DNA of 8,284 bases from Gemmatimonadaceae bacterium (GCA_014379705.1 JACMLI010000739.1:1-8284); one strand, 5' to 3'. Positions 1-8,284 are shown, counted from the stretch's first letter. Notes: generated by a model not told the origin, from the sequence alone. Made by a program: numbers and translations.

Positions 1-416
1 CGATCCGCGGTGCCCGCACGCGAGCCATCGCCGCTCGCGAGGCGCTCGATGCCGATGTCGGCGTGGGGATCGAGGGCGGTGTGGTCGACGCGGGCGGCGA
101 GGTGCGCTCCTGCGCCTGGGCCGTGATCGCCCTGCGCGACGGACGCACGTGGCTCGGTGGATCGCTCTCGATGCCATTGCCCGCGGCGGTCGGAGCGCTG
201 GTGCGCGGAGGCACGGAACTCGGGCTTGCGATGGATGCCGTGACTGGCGACACGGGAACCAAGCACGGTGCGGGGGCGGTGGGCATCCTCACCGACGGAT
301 TCATCGATCGCCAGCGCGCCTACGAGACCATCGTCGCATATGCCTTCGCTCCCCTGATCGCAGCGGCGCACTATGCCGTCCCCGCGGAAACGCCGGCGTC
401 AGCGGGGCATGCATGA
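1..416 (+). CDS. yjjX: YjjX/DUF84-family inosine/xanthosine triphosphatase (3' part)
   Basis: The 5' end lies outside the window. The reading frame is open from base 3 and gives the last 137 residues of a protein that is normally about 170-190 residues. Visible family motifs in order are GARTRA (usually GARNRA), VGVGIEGGV, CAWAVIALRDG, MPLP, GTELGLAMD, TKHGAGAVGILTDG and a final R-x-x-Y-E-T-I-V-A-Y-AFAPLI helix. Together these are the signature of the YjjX/DUF84 NTPase fold. Characterised members hydrolyse the non-canonical purine nucleotides ITP and XTP to the diphosphates, cleaning the nucleotide pool in the cytoplasm. The substrate here is inferred from the family. The stop codon overlaps the start of the next gene in an ATGA (413-416), which implies translational coupling. 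The last ten or so residues (PAETPASAGHA) are a low-complexity tail outside the conserved domain. Confidence 0.85.
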   Translation, partial: IRGARTRAIAAREALDADVGVGIEGGVVDAGGEVRSCAWAVIALRDGRTWLGGSLSMPLPAAVGALVRGGTELGLAMDAVTGDTGTKHGAGAVGILTDGFIDRQRAYETIVAYAFAPLIAAAHYAVPAETPASAGHA

Positions 417-868
417 GTCGCGCCCCGTTCATCATCCATGAGCACGTACGGTGGGGCGATGTCGACTACGCCGGCATCATTCGCTACGACGCCTACACGC
501 GCTTCATGGAACTCGCCGAATCGGAGCTCTTTCGGTCCATCGGGATTCCCTATCGCGAGTTTGTCGAGACGTTCGACTTCACGATCCCGCGTCGCGCGAT
601 GCACATCGACTTCGAGTCGCCGCCGACGCTCGATGAACGGATCGAGACCGTGACGTACATTTCGCACGTGGGCACGACGTCACTGACCCTGAACTTCGAC
701 TTCTTCGGTGAAGCAGGCCTCGTGCGCGCCACGGGTCACCTGGTGGTCGTGTGCCTGCCGAAGGGACAGTCCAGGGCGGCGCCGTGGCCCGCGGACTTCA
801 TCGCGCGCCTCGAGCCGTATCGCTTGTCGATGGACGAGGCGCGCGCCGCCCGCGGGGCCACGGCGTGA
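413..868 (+). CDS. Hotdog-fold acyl-CoA thioesterase (4HBT/YbgC type)
   Basis: This is a 151-residue protein, a usual length for a single-hotdog thioesterase. The N-terminal segment HVRWGDVDYAGIIRYDAYTR (residues 11-30) followed by FMELAESELFRSIG is the classic 4HBT/YbgC motif. Asp18 aligns with the catalytic Asp17 of Pseudomonas 4-hydroxybenzoyl-CoA thioesterase. The later VTYISHVGTTSLTLNFDFF and ATGHLVVVCL stretches fit the remaining beta-strands. The family hydrolyses acyl-CoA thioesters in the cytoplasm, and the acyl group cannot be predicted here. The ATG at 413 is chosen because it sits in an ATGA overlap with the upstream stop and leaves six residues before the first strand. The same frame is open further upstream (to 149), but that part shadows the upstream gene. 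A weak GGGG lies at 404-407. The stop overlaps the next gene's GTG start, so three genes are chained by overlaps. Confidence 0.88.
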   Translation: MSRAPFIIHEHVRWGDVDYAGIIRYDAYTRFMELAESELFRSIGIPYREFVETFDFTIPRRAMHIDFESPPTLDERIETVTYISHVGTTSLTLNFDFFGEAGLVRATGHLVVVCLPKGQSRAAPWPADFIARLEPYRLSMDEARAARGATA

Positions 869-2109
869 CCAGCGTTCCACCCGACACCTACTTCCGGAAG
901 GGCTTCGGCCTCGGGCCGGTGGTGCAGCCGGACCTCGATGCCGCCTACGCGAACGAGATCGTGAATCGCATGCGCGCCAACGACGATCGCCTCGTCGTCG
1001 GCGACGTCACGGTGCGCATCGCGAAGGAGTTCGGCTTCTGCTACGGCGTCGAGCGGGCGGTGGAGTACGCGTACCAGACGCGGCGCAAGTTCCCCGAACG
1101 GCGGCTCTTCCTCCTCGGGGAGATCATCCACAACCCGCACGTGAACGACACGCTGCGCGAACTCGGGATCGAGATCATGACCCCGCGCGCCGGTGCTGCT
1201 GACGGCGAGCCGCGCTTCGACTACGCGACCGTGCAGCAGGAGGACGTCGTGATCCTCCCCGCCTTCGGCGTGACGATGCCCGACTTCCAGGCGCTGCGCG
1301 CGCACGGATGCATCGTCGTCGACACCACGTGCGGGTCCGTCCTGAACGTGTGGAAGCGCGTGGAAGCGTACGCGCGCGACGGCCTCATGTCACTGCTGCA
1401 TGGCAAGTACTACCACGAGGAAACGCGCGCGACGGCGTCGCAGGTCCTCAAGTATCCCGGCGGCAGCTACCTCGTGGTGCGGGACATGCGTGAGGCCGAG
1501 CTGGTCATGGCGTACATCGACGGCACGAGCGAAGGTCGCGATGCGGCCGACCGCCGCGAGCGCTTCCTCGCGACCTTCGCCCGCGCCGCGTCGCCCGGGT
1601 TCGACCCGGACGTGCACCTGCGCCGCATCGGCGTCGCCAACCAGACCACCATGCTCGCCCGGGAATCCCTCGCCATCGGCGAGCGCGTGGGGGAGGCCAT
1701 GGCCCGCGCCTGGGGACCCGAGCACCGTGCCGCCAACTTCCGCACGTTCGATACGATCTGCTCCGCCACGCAGGACCGCCAGGACGCCGTGGAAGCGCTG
1801 CTCGCCGAGCGTCCGGACGTGATGGTCGTGGTGGGGGGCTTCAACTCGAGCAACACGATCTCCCTGGCCGCCCTCTGCGCCGAGTTTGTCCCGACGTACC
1901 ACGTGGAGGACGCGGAGGGCATCCATCCGGTCGACCGGTCGGTGCATTACCGGCTCCCGCAGGTCAAGCACGTCGAGGCCGACCTCGTGGACTGGATGCC
2001 GGCACGTGGTCCGGTGACGGTCGGGATCACGGCGGGGGCGAGCACGCCGAACAACAAGATCGGAGAGGCGGTCGCGCGCGTGTTCGCCACGCGCGGCCTC
2101 GCGGTCTAG
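865..2109 (+). CDS. ispH: 4-Hydroxy-3-methylbut-2-enyl diphosphate reductase, long cyanobacterial/plant-type
   Basis: IspH (LytB) is an iron-sulfur enzyme that reduces HMBPP to IPP and DMAPP in the last step of the MEP isoprenoid pathway. The protein has 414 residues, against about 310-320 for the E. coli type. It carries the N-terminal YFRKGFG extension and the insertions typical of cyanobacterial and plastid IspH. Three cluster-ligand cysteines are present: C59 (FGFCYGVERAV), C156 (VDTTCGSV) and C299 (TICSATQDRQDA). Substrate-site residues are also intact: H89 in EIIHNPHVN, H179 and H184-E185-E186 in LHGKYYHEET, 324-GGFNSSNT-331, and S393 in ITAGASTP. The GTG at 865 is chosen because it overlaps the upstream stop as GTGA, has GGGG at 854-857, and places YFRKGFG at the expected N-terminal position. 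The open frame runs back to an ATG at 751, but that region is conserved thioesterase coding sequence in another frame. The downstream gene follows after 5 bases. Confidence 0.96.
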   Translation: MTSVPPDTYFRKGFGLGPVVQPDLDAAYANEIVNRMRANDDRLVVGDVTVRIAKEFGFCYGVERAVEYAYQTRRKFPERRLFLLGEIIHNPHVNDTLRELGIEIMTPRAGAADGEPRFDYATVQQEDVVILPAFGVTMPDFQALRAHGCIVVDTTCGSVLNVWKRVEAYARDGLMSLLHGKYYHEETRATASQVLKYPGGSYLVVRDMREAELVMAYIDGTSEGRDAADRRERFLATFARAASPGFDPDVHLRRIGVANQTTMLARESLAIGERVGEAMARAWGPEHRAANFRTFDTICSATQDRQDAVEALLAERPDVMVVVGGFNSSNTISLAALCAEFVPTYHVEDAEGIHPVDRSVHYRLPQVKHVEADLVDWMPARGPVTVGITAGASTPNNKIGEAVARVFATRGLAV

Positions 2110-2114
2110 GCCGC

Positions 2115-3161
2115 ATGCGATTCCCCTTCTTCTCCGGCCCGAAACGCGAGTTTCCCGCCGCCCGGTCCTTTCCCTTCGTGGAGGTCGTGGGCGGCGAGTC
2201 GCGCGTCCTCGTGCTGCCCACGTTAGGTGGCAAGATCGCCGAACTGTGGCTCGCGGGGCGCCAGTGGCTGTGGAGCAACCCCGTGATTCCGCTGAGCCCC
2301 GGGGTCGACGGGGAGTCGTACGTGGAGACGGCGGACTCCGGGGGCATGGACGACTGCGTGCCGACCATCGGTGCGTGTCGCGTGCCGGGATGGATCCGCA
2401 CCTTCGGAGGCGCCGAGCTCCCGGAACATGGCGAGCTCTGGTCGCAAGTCCCCGAGGTCGACGTGCGGACGAGCGCCACGGGCCACCTGGTGCGCTGCCG
2501 GTGGACGGGCATCCGGCTCCCCTATCGCTTCGAGCGCGAAGTGCGCGTCGATCCGGCGGGGACCGTGCACCTCTCCTGGGTGATGCACAACGACGCCAGC
2601 GAGCGCATGCCCTTCGTCTGGTCGGCGTATCCGCTCTTTCCGCTGACCGTCGACACGCGCCTGATGCTCCCCGAGGGCTCGCGCCTCCGCGTCTTCGCCC
2701 GTCACGGCATCGACCTCGGTGAGGTGCGCTCGGAGCACAAGTGGCCCGTCATCCGCGGCGGCGGCAAGGTGCACGACTTCACGGACCCGGGCGCCGTGGC
2801 GCGAAAGTACGCCTGCAAGCTCTTCCTCGACGTGAAGGAAGGGGACGCGACGCTCCGCGAGGCGTCGCACCAGCTGCGGCTTGCGTGGGATCCCGTCGAG
2901 ATTCCCAACGTCGGGCTGTGGATCAACAAGAAGGGCTGGACGCCATTCCGCGACGAGGCCCCGTACATGAACCTCGGGCTGGCGCCCGGGATCGGCGCGC
3001 CCGACACGCTGGTGGAAGCGTTAGGCGACTGGAAGAGCGCCGCCTGGCTCGACCCCGGCGCGTCGCGCCAGTGGTCGTTGCGCATGACCGGGAGCCGCAT
3101 CGCCAGCGTCGAGGACGCCAGGGACGCCGGGGACGCCGGAGACCCCAGGGACGCCGAGTAG
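2115..3161 (+). CDS. Galactose mutarotase-like (aldose 1-epimerase superfamily) protein, probably lacking catalytic residues
   Basis: The 348-residue length fits the beta-sandwich mutarotase fold. Superfamily landmarks are LPTLGGKIAELWLAGRQWLW (about residues 36-55), GGMDDCVPTIGACRVPG, the LPEHGELW segment with His105, LSWVMHNDASERMPFVWSAYPLF (about 154-175) and MNLGLAPGIGAPDTL (about 285-299). The family binds carbohydrates and typically interconverts sugar anomers. By motif alignment, the second active-site His (usually H-P-x-F) is Tyr172 here, and the C-terminal catalytic Glu (usually LEP) is Ala290. I therefore infer a sugar-binding or non-canonical role rather than a standard mutarotase. 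No signal peptide is evident. The ATG is 5 bases after the ispH stop with no good Shine-Dalgarno sequence, so it probably depends on translational coupling. The last 15 residues before the stop come from a 9-base tandem repeat and look like a disordered Asp/Ala/Gly tail. No specific sugar substrate can be named. Confidence 0.78.
   Translation: MRFPFFSGPKREFPAARSFPFVEVVGGESRVLVLPTLGGKIAELWLAGRQWLWSNPVIPLSPGVDGESYVETADSGGMDDCVPTIGACRVPGWIRTFGGAELPEHGELWSQVPEVDVRTSATGHLVRCRWTGIRLPYRFEREVRVDPAGTVHLSWVMHNDASERMPFVWSAYPLFPLTVDTRLMLPEGSRLRVFARHGIDLGEVRSEHKWPVIRGGGKVHDFTDPGAVARKYACKLFLDVKEGDATLREASHQLRLAWDPVEIPNVGLWINKKGWTPFRDEAPYMNLGLAPGIGAPDTLVEALGDWKSAAWLDPGASRQWSLRMTGSRIASVEDARDAGDAGDPRDAE
3114..3158 (+). 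repeat. Five 9-base tandem repeats at the 3' end of the mutarotase-like gene
   Basis: Units read GACGCCAGG, GACGCCGGG, GACGCCGGA, GACCCCAGG and GACGCCGAG, and the TAG stop follows immediately. They are in frame and encode DAR-DAG-DAG-DPR-DAE. The 9-base period keeps the frame, so a gain or loss of units would only lengthen or shorten the tail. Confidence 0.9.
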
Positions 3162-3214
3162 GCGGCAGGGGGTTCGGGGGGCGCGTCCGCGCGCGATATT
3201 GCCGCCGACCCCGA
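3161..3214 (+). other. GC-rich leader with interleaved inverted repeats before the amidohydrolase
   Basis: The 64-base gap holds a perfect 7-base inverted repeat, GGCGGCA (3161-3167) with TGCCGCC (3200-3206). It also holds a second pair, TCGGGG (3174-3179) with CCCCGA (3209-3214), whose arms interleave with the first. That is the topology of an H-type pseudoknot or of two mutually exclusive hairpins. A small GCGCG/CGCGC hairpin (3181-3194) lies inside. GATATT at 3195-3200 is the only AT-rich hexamer and could be a -10 element, but I see no convincing -35. No T-run follows, so this is not an intrinsic terminator. Chance pairing is likely in DNA this GC-rich. Confidence 0.25.
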
Positions 3215-3225
3215 CTCCGCTTGCC

Positions 3226-4827
3226 ATGCCCGTTCGCCCGACGTTCCGCGTCGCCACGATGGCTCTCTTCGTGGTGCTCGCCGCTCCCCTTCCCGCGCAG
3301 GCGCCCACGTGGGACGTCCTGATTCGCGACGGGACCGTGATCGACGGCAGTGGTCGGCCCCGATTCCGCGGGGACATCGCGATCCGCGGCGACCGCATCG
3401 TGCGGGTGTCGCGCTTCCCGCTGCGCAGCACCGACGCGAAGCGCGTGATCGACGCGAGCGGCCGGGTCGTCGCGCCGGGCTTCATCGACCTGCACGCGCA
3501 CCTCGAACCCCTCCTGCAGCTGTCGGGGGCGGAAAGCCACGTGCGGCAGGGGGTGACGCTCGCGTTAGGCGGCCCCGATGGTGGCGGCCCCTTTCCCCTC
3601 GCCCCCTACCTCGACAGCGTCACGACGCGTGGGGTGGGCATGAACGTCGCGTACCTCGTGGGGCACAACAGCATTCGCGAGCGCGTGATGGGCACCGCCG
3701 ACCGGGCGCCCACGGCCGCCGAACTGCAACACATGAGGCGCCTCGTGGCCCAGGGCATGCACGACGGCGCGTTCGGCCTGAGCACGGGGTTGCGCTACGT
3801 GCCCGGCTTCTATTCGAAGACCGACGAGGTGGTCGCGCTCTCGCGCGTCGCGGCCGACTCGGGCGGCATCTACACGTCGCACCTGCGCGAGGAGGGGAGG
3901 GGGCTCCTGGAAGGCGTGGGCGAGGCGATCGAAATCGCGCGACGCGCCCGCATTCCCGTCGTGCTCACACACCACAAGGCCGTGGGCCAGGCCGCCTGGG
4001 GTGGGAGCACGAAGACGCTCGCCATGGTCGACGCGGCCCGCCGCAATAAACTCGATGTCCAGATCGACCAGTATCCGTACACGGCCAGCTCGACCTCCCT
4101 GTCGGTGCTCATTCCGCCCTGGGCGCTGGCCGATGGCGACACCGCCTTCGCCAGGCGGGTGGGCGATCCAGGGCTCCGCGACAGCATCGAGCGCGGGATC
4201 GTGGACCTCGTCATGAACGACCGTGGAGGGGGCGACCTGCGTCGCGTCCAGTTTGCACGCGTCGCCTGGATGAACGAACTCGAGGGCAAGACGCTCTACG
4301 ACTGGGCGGTCATGCAGCGGAAGGAAACGGCGCCCGAGAAGTCGGCGGGGCTCGTGATCGACGCACAGCTTCGGGGCGGTGCGTCGATGATCTTCCACGT
4401 CATCGACGAAGACGACGTTCGGCGGATCATGGCACACCCCCAGACGATGATCGCCTCGGACGGTCGGCTCTCGAGCCCGGGCGACGGGAAGCCACACCCG
4501 CGTTCGTACGGGACCTTTCCCCGCGTCCTCGGTCGGTACGTGCGCGAGCTTGACCTGCTCACGCTCGAGCAGGGAATCAACAAGATGACCGGGATGCCCG
4601 CCGCCCGCCTTGGACTGACGGACCGCGGCATCCTCAAGGAAGGGGCTTTCGCGGACGTCGTCGTCTTCGATCCGCTCACGATCGCCGACCGTTCGACCTT
4701 TGAAAATCCGCACCAGTATCCCGCCGGCATCGACCACGTGCTCGTCAACGGTGTGGCGATGGTGGAACGTGGCGCGTGGACCGATCGTCGGGCTGGCCGG
4801 GTCCTGCGACGCGTGCGTCGCAAGTGA
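3226..4827 (+). CDS. Secreted N-acyl-D-amino-acid deacylase-family amidohydrolase
   Basis: This is a 533-residue metal-dependent amidohydrolase. Residues 1-26 form a signal peptide: basic start with R4 and R8, hydrophobic ALFVVLAAPL core, and AQA cleavage before PTW. It has no lipobox Cys, so export to the periplasm or outside is expected. The mature part begins WDVLIRDGTVIDGSG and continues with FIDLHAHLE (metal ligands H90 and H92), TSHLREE (H219), LTHHKA (H249/H250), IASDGR (catalytic Asp412), HPRSYGTFPRVLGRYVRE and YPAGIDHVLVNG. All are D-aminoacylase landmarks. Characterised relatives release D-amino acids from N-acyl-D-amino acids, and others act on D-dipeptides. Where the family has a zinc-ligand Cys in GNCG, this protein has GGPDGGGP, with Asp118 at about that place, so specificity could differ. 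The ATG at 3226 is preferred over TTG 3199 and ATG 3259 because it gives a complete signal peptide. No Shine-Dalgarno sequence precedes it. Confidence 0.88.
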   Translation: MPVRPTFRVATMALFVVLAAPLPAQAPTWDVLIRDGTVIDGSGRPRFRGDIAIRGDRIVRVSRFPLRSTDAKRVIDASGRVVAPGFIDLHAHLEPLLQLSGAESHVRQGVTLALGGPDGGGPFPLAPYLDSVTTRGVGMNVAYLVGHNSIRERVMGTADRAPTAAELQHMRRLVAQGMHDGAFGLSTGLRYVPGFYSKTDEVVALSRVAADSGGIYTSHLREEGRGLLEGVGEAIEIARRARIPVVLTHHKAVGQAAWGGSTKTLAMVDAARRNKLDVQIDQYPYTASSTSLSVLIPPWALADGDTAFARRVGDPGLRDSIERGIVDLVMNDRGGGDLRRVQFARVAWMNELEGKTLYDWAVMQRKETAPEKSAGLVIDAQLRGGASMIFHVIDEDDVRRIMAHPQTMIASDGRLSSPGDGKPHPRSYGTFPRVLGRYVRELDLLTLEQGINKMTGMPAARLGLTDRGILKEGAFADVVVFDPLTIADRSTFENPHQYPAGIDHVLVNGVAMVERGAWTDRRAGRVLRRVRRK

Positions 4828-4864
4828 GCGCGCCGGACTGACGGTGCAACCCTTCGGGGCTTGC

Positions 4865-4895
4865 TTGACGTGTCCATGGGGTGGGTGCACTCTAG
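4865..4895 (+). promoter_or_regulatory. Candidate promoter for the coxSLM-like operon
   Basis: TTGACG at 4865-4870 is a five-of-six match to the sigma-70 -35 box. It lies in the only sizeable gap of the window, 82 bases before the coxS start codon. The -10 region is poorly defined: the sequence 17-19 bases downstream (4888-4895, CACTCTAG) is only a weak match. The position after a finished gene and before a new operon supports a promoter more than the sequence does. Confidence 0.35.
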
Positions 4896-4901
4896 CCCGC
4901 T

Positions 4902-4918
4902 GGCGCCGTCCCGGCGCC
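4902..4918 (+). other. 7-bp hairpin in the leader of coxS
   Basis: GGCGCCG (4902-4908) pairs perfectly with CGGCGCC (4912-4918) around a 3-base loop. It lies between the candidate promoter and the ribosome binding site. No T-run follows, so it is not a standard intrinsic terminator. It may stabilise the 5' end of the operon mRNA, or it may be chance. Confidence 0.4.
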
Positions 4919-4933
4919 CAACACGCCACCCGC

Positions 4934-4938
4934 GGGAG
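4934..4938 (+). promoter_or_regulatory. Shine-Dalgarno sequence that fixes the coxS start
   Basis: GGGAG at 4934-4938 lies 8 bases before the ATG at 4947. The in-frame GTG at 4938 overlaps this site and therefore cannot use it, so the ATG is the likely start. Confidence 0.65.
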
Positions 4939-4946
4939 TGGGAACC

Positions 4947-5417
4947 ATGCCACAGGTCCAAGTGACGGTGAACGGTCGCGCGCAGTCGCGCGACGTTGAG
5001 CCGCGCACGCTACTCGTTCATTTCCTTCGCGAAGGCCTCGGCCTCACGGGGACACACGTGGGTTGCGACACCAGCCAGTGCGGCGCGTGCGTGGTCCACC
5101 TCGATGGCCGCTCGGTGAAGGCGTGCAACGTGCTCGCCGCCCAGGCCGACGGCTCGTCCGTCACCACCATCGAAGGCATGACGACAAATGGCGTGATGCA
5201 TGCGCTGCAGGCGGCGTTCAAGGAGGAGCACGGCCTGCAATGCGGCTTCTGCACGCCGGGGATGATCATGACTGCGGCGGACCTGCTGGCGCGCAATGCG
5301 AATCCCACGGAAGACGAGATCCGCCAGGCCCTCGAGGGCAACCTGTGCCGGTGCACCGGCTACCACAACATCGTGAGGGCGGTGCAGCTCGCCGCCCGGT
5401 CGATGGCCACCGCCTGA
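4947..5417 (+). CDS. coxS: [2Fe-2S] small subunit of a form II CO dehydrogenase-like molybdenum hydroxylase
   Basis: This 156-residue protein is a typical CoxS/XdhC-type iron-sulfur subunit. The N-terminal plant-ferredoxin-like domain binds one [2Fe-2S] cluster through C40, C45, C48 (GCDTSQCGAC) and C60. The C-terminal helical domain binds the second through C99 and C102 (QCGFCTPGM) and C134 and C136 (NLCRCTGY). Q98 is in the place of the residue that contacts the molybdopterin cofactor in this family. The subunit passes electrons from the Mo site of the large subunit to FAD in the medium subunit. It has no export signal, so it is cytoplasmic. It is first in the operon; the large-subunit gene begins 12 bases after its stop. 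All eight cysteines are present, so it should be functional. The exact substrate of the complex is not set by this subunit. Confidence 0.95.
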   Translation: MPQVQVTVNGRAQSRDVEPRTLLVHFLREGLGLTGTHVGCDTSQCGACVVHLDGRSVKACNVLAAQADGSSVTTIEGMTTNGVMHALQAAFKEEHGLQCGFCTPGMIMTAADLLARNANPTEDEIRQALEGNLCRCTGYHNIVRAVQLAARSMATA

Positions 5418-5429
5418 CGAGAGAATCCC

Positions 5430-7793
<2,364 letters not shown>

Positions 7794-7796
7794 GCC

Positions 7797-8284
7797 ATGT
7801 ATCCTTCAGCCTTCGAGTATCATCGCGCGTCGTCCGTTCAGGACGCGCTGGCGCTCCTCGCGAAGTACGGGGACGACGCCAAGCTCCTGAGCGGTGGCCA
7901 CTCCCTCCTCCCGGTCCTCAAGCTCCGATTTGCGGCGCCGGGGCACCTGATTGATGTCTCGCGCATCAGCGGCCTCGCCGGCATCACCGACGGTGGCAGC
8001 ACGATCACCATCGGTGCCACCACGCGTCATGCCGACGTGGTCTCGTCGCCGATCGTGAAGGCCAAGGTGGCCGTGCTGTCCGAGGCCGCGTCGCACATCG
8101 GCGACCCGGCTGTGCGCAACATGGGGACGATCGGTGGATCGCTCGCGCATGCCGACCCGGGCGCCGACCTGCCGGCTGTCATGCTTGCCGTAGGCGCCGC
8201 GGTCACCCTCACAAGCGCGTCCGGTCAGCGCACGGTGGCCGCCGACGACTTCTTTATCGACGTGTTCCAGACGGCGATGAAGCC
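7797..8284 (+). CDS. coxM: FAD-binding medium subunit of the form II hydroxylase (5' part)
   Basis: The window ends inside this gene. The first 162 residues are visible, of about 270-290 expected. The two FAD-binding motifs sit at 32-SGGHS-36 and 111-TIGGS-115, the same residue numbers as the AGGHS and TIGG motifs of Oligotropha CoxM. Between them, LKLRFAAPGHLIDVSRI and ITIGATTRHADV fit the PCMH-type FAD-binding domain, and HIGDPAVRNMGTIGGSLAHADPGADLP is highly typical. The subunit takes electrons from the iron-sulfur subunit through FAD to an external acceptor (quinone or another carrier). It starts 3 bases after the large-subunit stop. Its Shine-Dalgarno sequence GGAGG (7782-7786) lies inside the end of that gene. 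Accessory genes for cofactor insertion (coxD/E/F/G-like) might follow but are not in view. Confidence 0.94.
   Translation, partial: MYPSAFEYHRASSVQDALALLAKYGDDAKLLSGGHSLLPVLKLRFAAPGHLIDVSRISGLAGITDGGSTITIGATTRHADVVSSPIVKAKVAVLSEAASHIGDPAVRNMGTIGGSLAHADPGADLPAVMLAVGAAVTLTSASGQRTVAADDFFIDVFQTAMK

Noticed and set aside
751..864. Upstream in-frame extension of ispH to an ATG at 751
   Set aside because: The region is better explained as the conserved end of the thioesterase in another frame. The extension residues do not resemble the IspH N-terminus, and the GTGA overlap gives a natural start.
1390..1971. Open frame on the - strand (193 codons) inside ispH
   Set aside because: It is antisense to conserved IspH sequence with no recognisable motif.
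3199..3225. TTG start at 3199 for the amidohydrolase
   Set aside because: It would add a Pro/Thr-rich stretch ahead of a signal peptide that is already complete from the ATG at 3226.
4902..4918. Intrinsic terminator after the amidohydrolase
   Set aside because: The hairpin is 74 bases past the stop and is not followed by a T-run, so a terminator is not supported.
4938..4946. GTG start at 4938 for the iron-sulfur subunit
   Set aside because: It overlaps the GGGAG that serves the ATG at 4947 and adds only three residues not expected in the family.
3565..4953. Long open frame on the - strand (462 codons)
   Set aside because: It lies fully antisense to the well-supported amidohydrolase and the leader. 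Its translation is rich in His, Arg and Asp with no recognisable domain, as expected for shadow frames in high-G+C DNA.

Overview
This window comes from a high-G+C bacterium, roughly two-thirds G+C by eye with strongly G/C-ending codons. A member of the Gemmatimonadota (Gemmatimonas/Gemmatirosa-like soil bacteria) is my best guess. The reasons are codon style, the mix of genes, the long cyanobacterial-type IspH, and a recurring in-frame CGTTAGGY motif. This placement is an inference, not a database result. All seven recognisable genes lie on the + strand and coding density is very high. No gap exceeds 300 bases, and the largest is 119 bases (4828-4946). I see no tRNA, rRNA, CRISPR array, insertion sequence or phage gene.

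Region 1 (1-3161) is a tightly packed run of four genes: the 3' end of a YjjX/DUF84-type inosine/xanthosine triphosphatase, a small hotdog-fold (4HBT) acyl-CoA thioesterase, a long IspH (last step of the MEP isoprenoid pathway), and a galactose-mutarotase-like protein. The first two junctions are stop/start overlaps (ATGA at 413-416, GTGA at 865-868) and the third gap is 5 bases, so this is very probably one operon with translational coupling. The mutarotase-like gene ends in five 9-base tandem repeats and appears to lack the usual catalytic residues.

Region 2 (3162-4827) holds one gene for a secreted amidohydrolase of the N-acyl-D-amino-acid deacylase family. It has a clear signal peptide and an unusual Gly/Pro/Asp-rich stretch where the family normally has a zinc-binding Cys. 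It is preceded by a short GC-rich leader with interleaved inverted repeats and no Shine-Dalgarno sequence.

Region 3 (4828-8284) is a molybdenum hydroxylase operon in the order small [2Fe-2S] subunit (coxS-like), large molybdopterin subunit (coxL-like), medium FAD subunit (coxM-like, cut by the window end). The gene order and the active-site loop AYRGAGR, in place of AYXCSFR, mark it as a form II 'CO dehydrogenase-like' enzyme. Its real substrate cannot be read from the sequence and may not be CO. The three subunits would form one cytoplasmic electron chain: Mo-cofactor to two [2Fe-2S] clusters to FAD to an acceptor. A candidate promoter and a 7-bp hairpin sit in the 119-base leader.

I do not see a clearly new multi-gene system here. 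The observations most worth following are the CGTTAGGY motif, which supplies five of the six TTA codons I found and always encodes Leu-Gly, the apparently catalytically degenerate mutarotase-like protein with its repeat tail, the altered metal site of the amidohydrolase, and the unassigned substrate of the form II hydroxylase.
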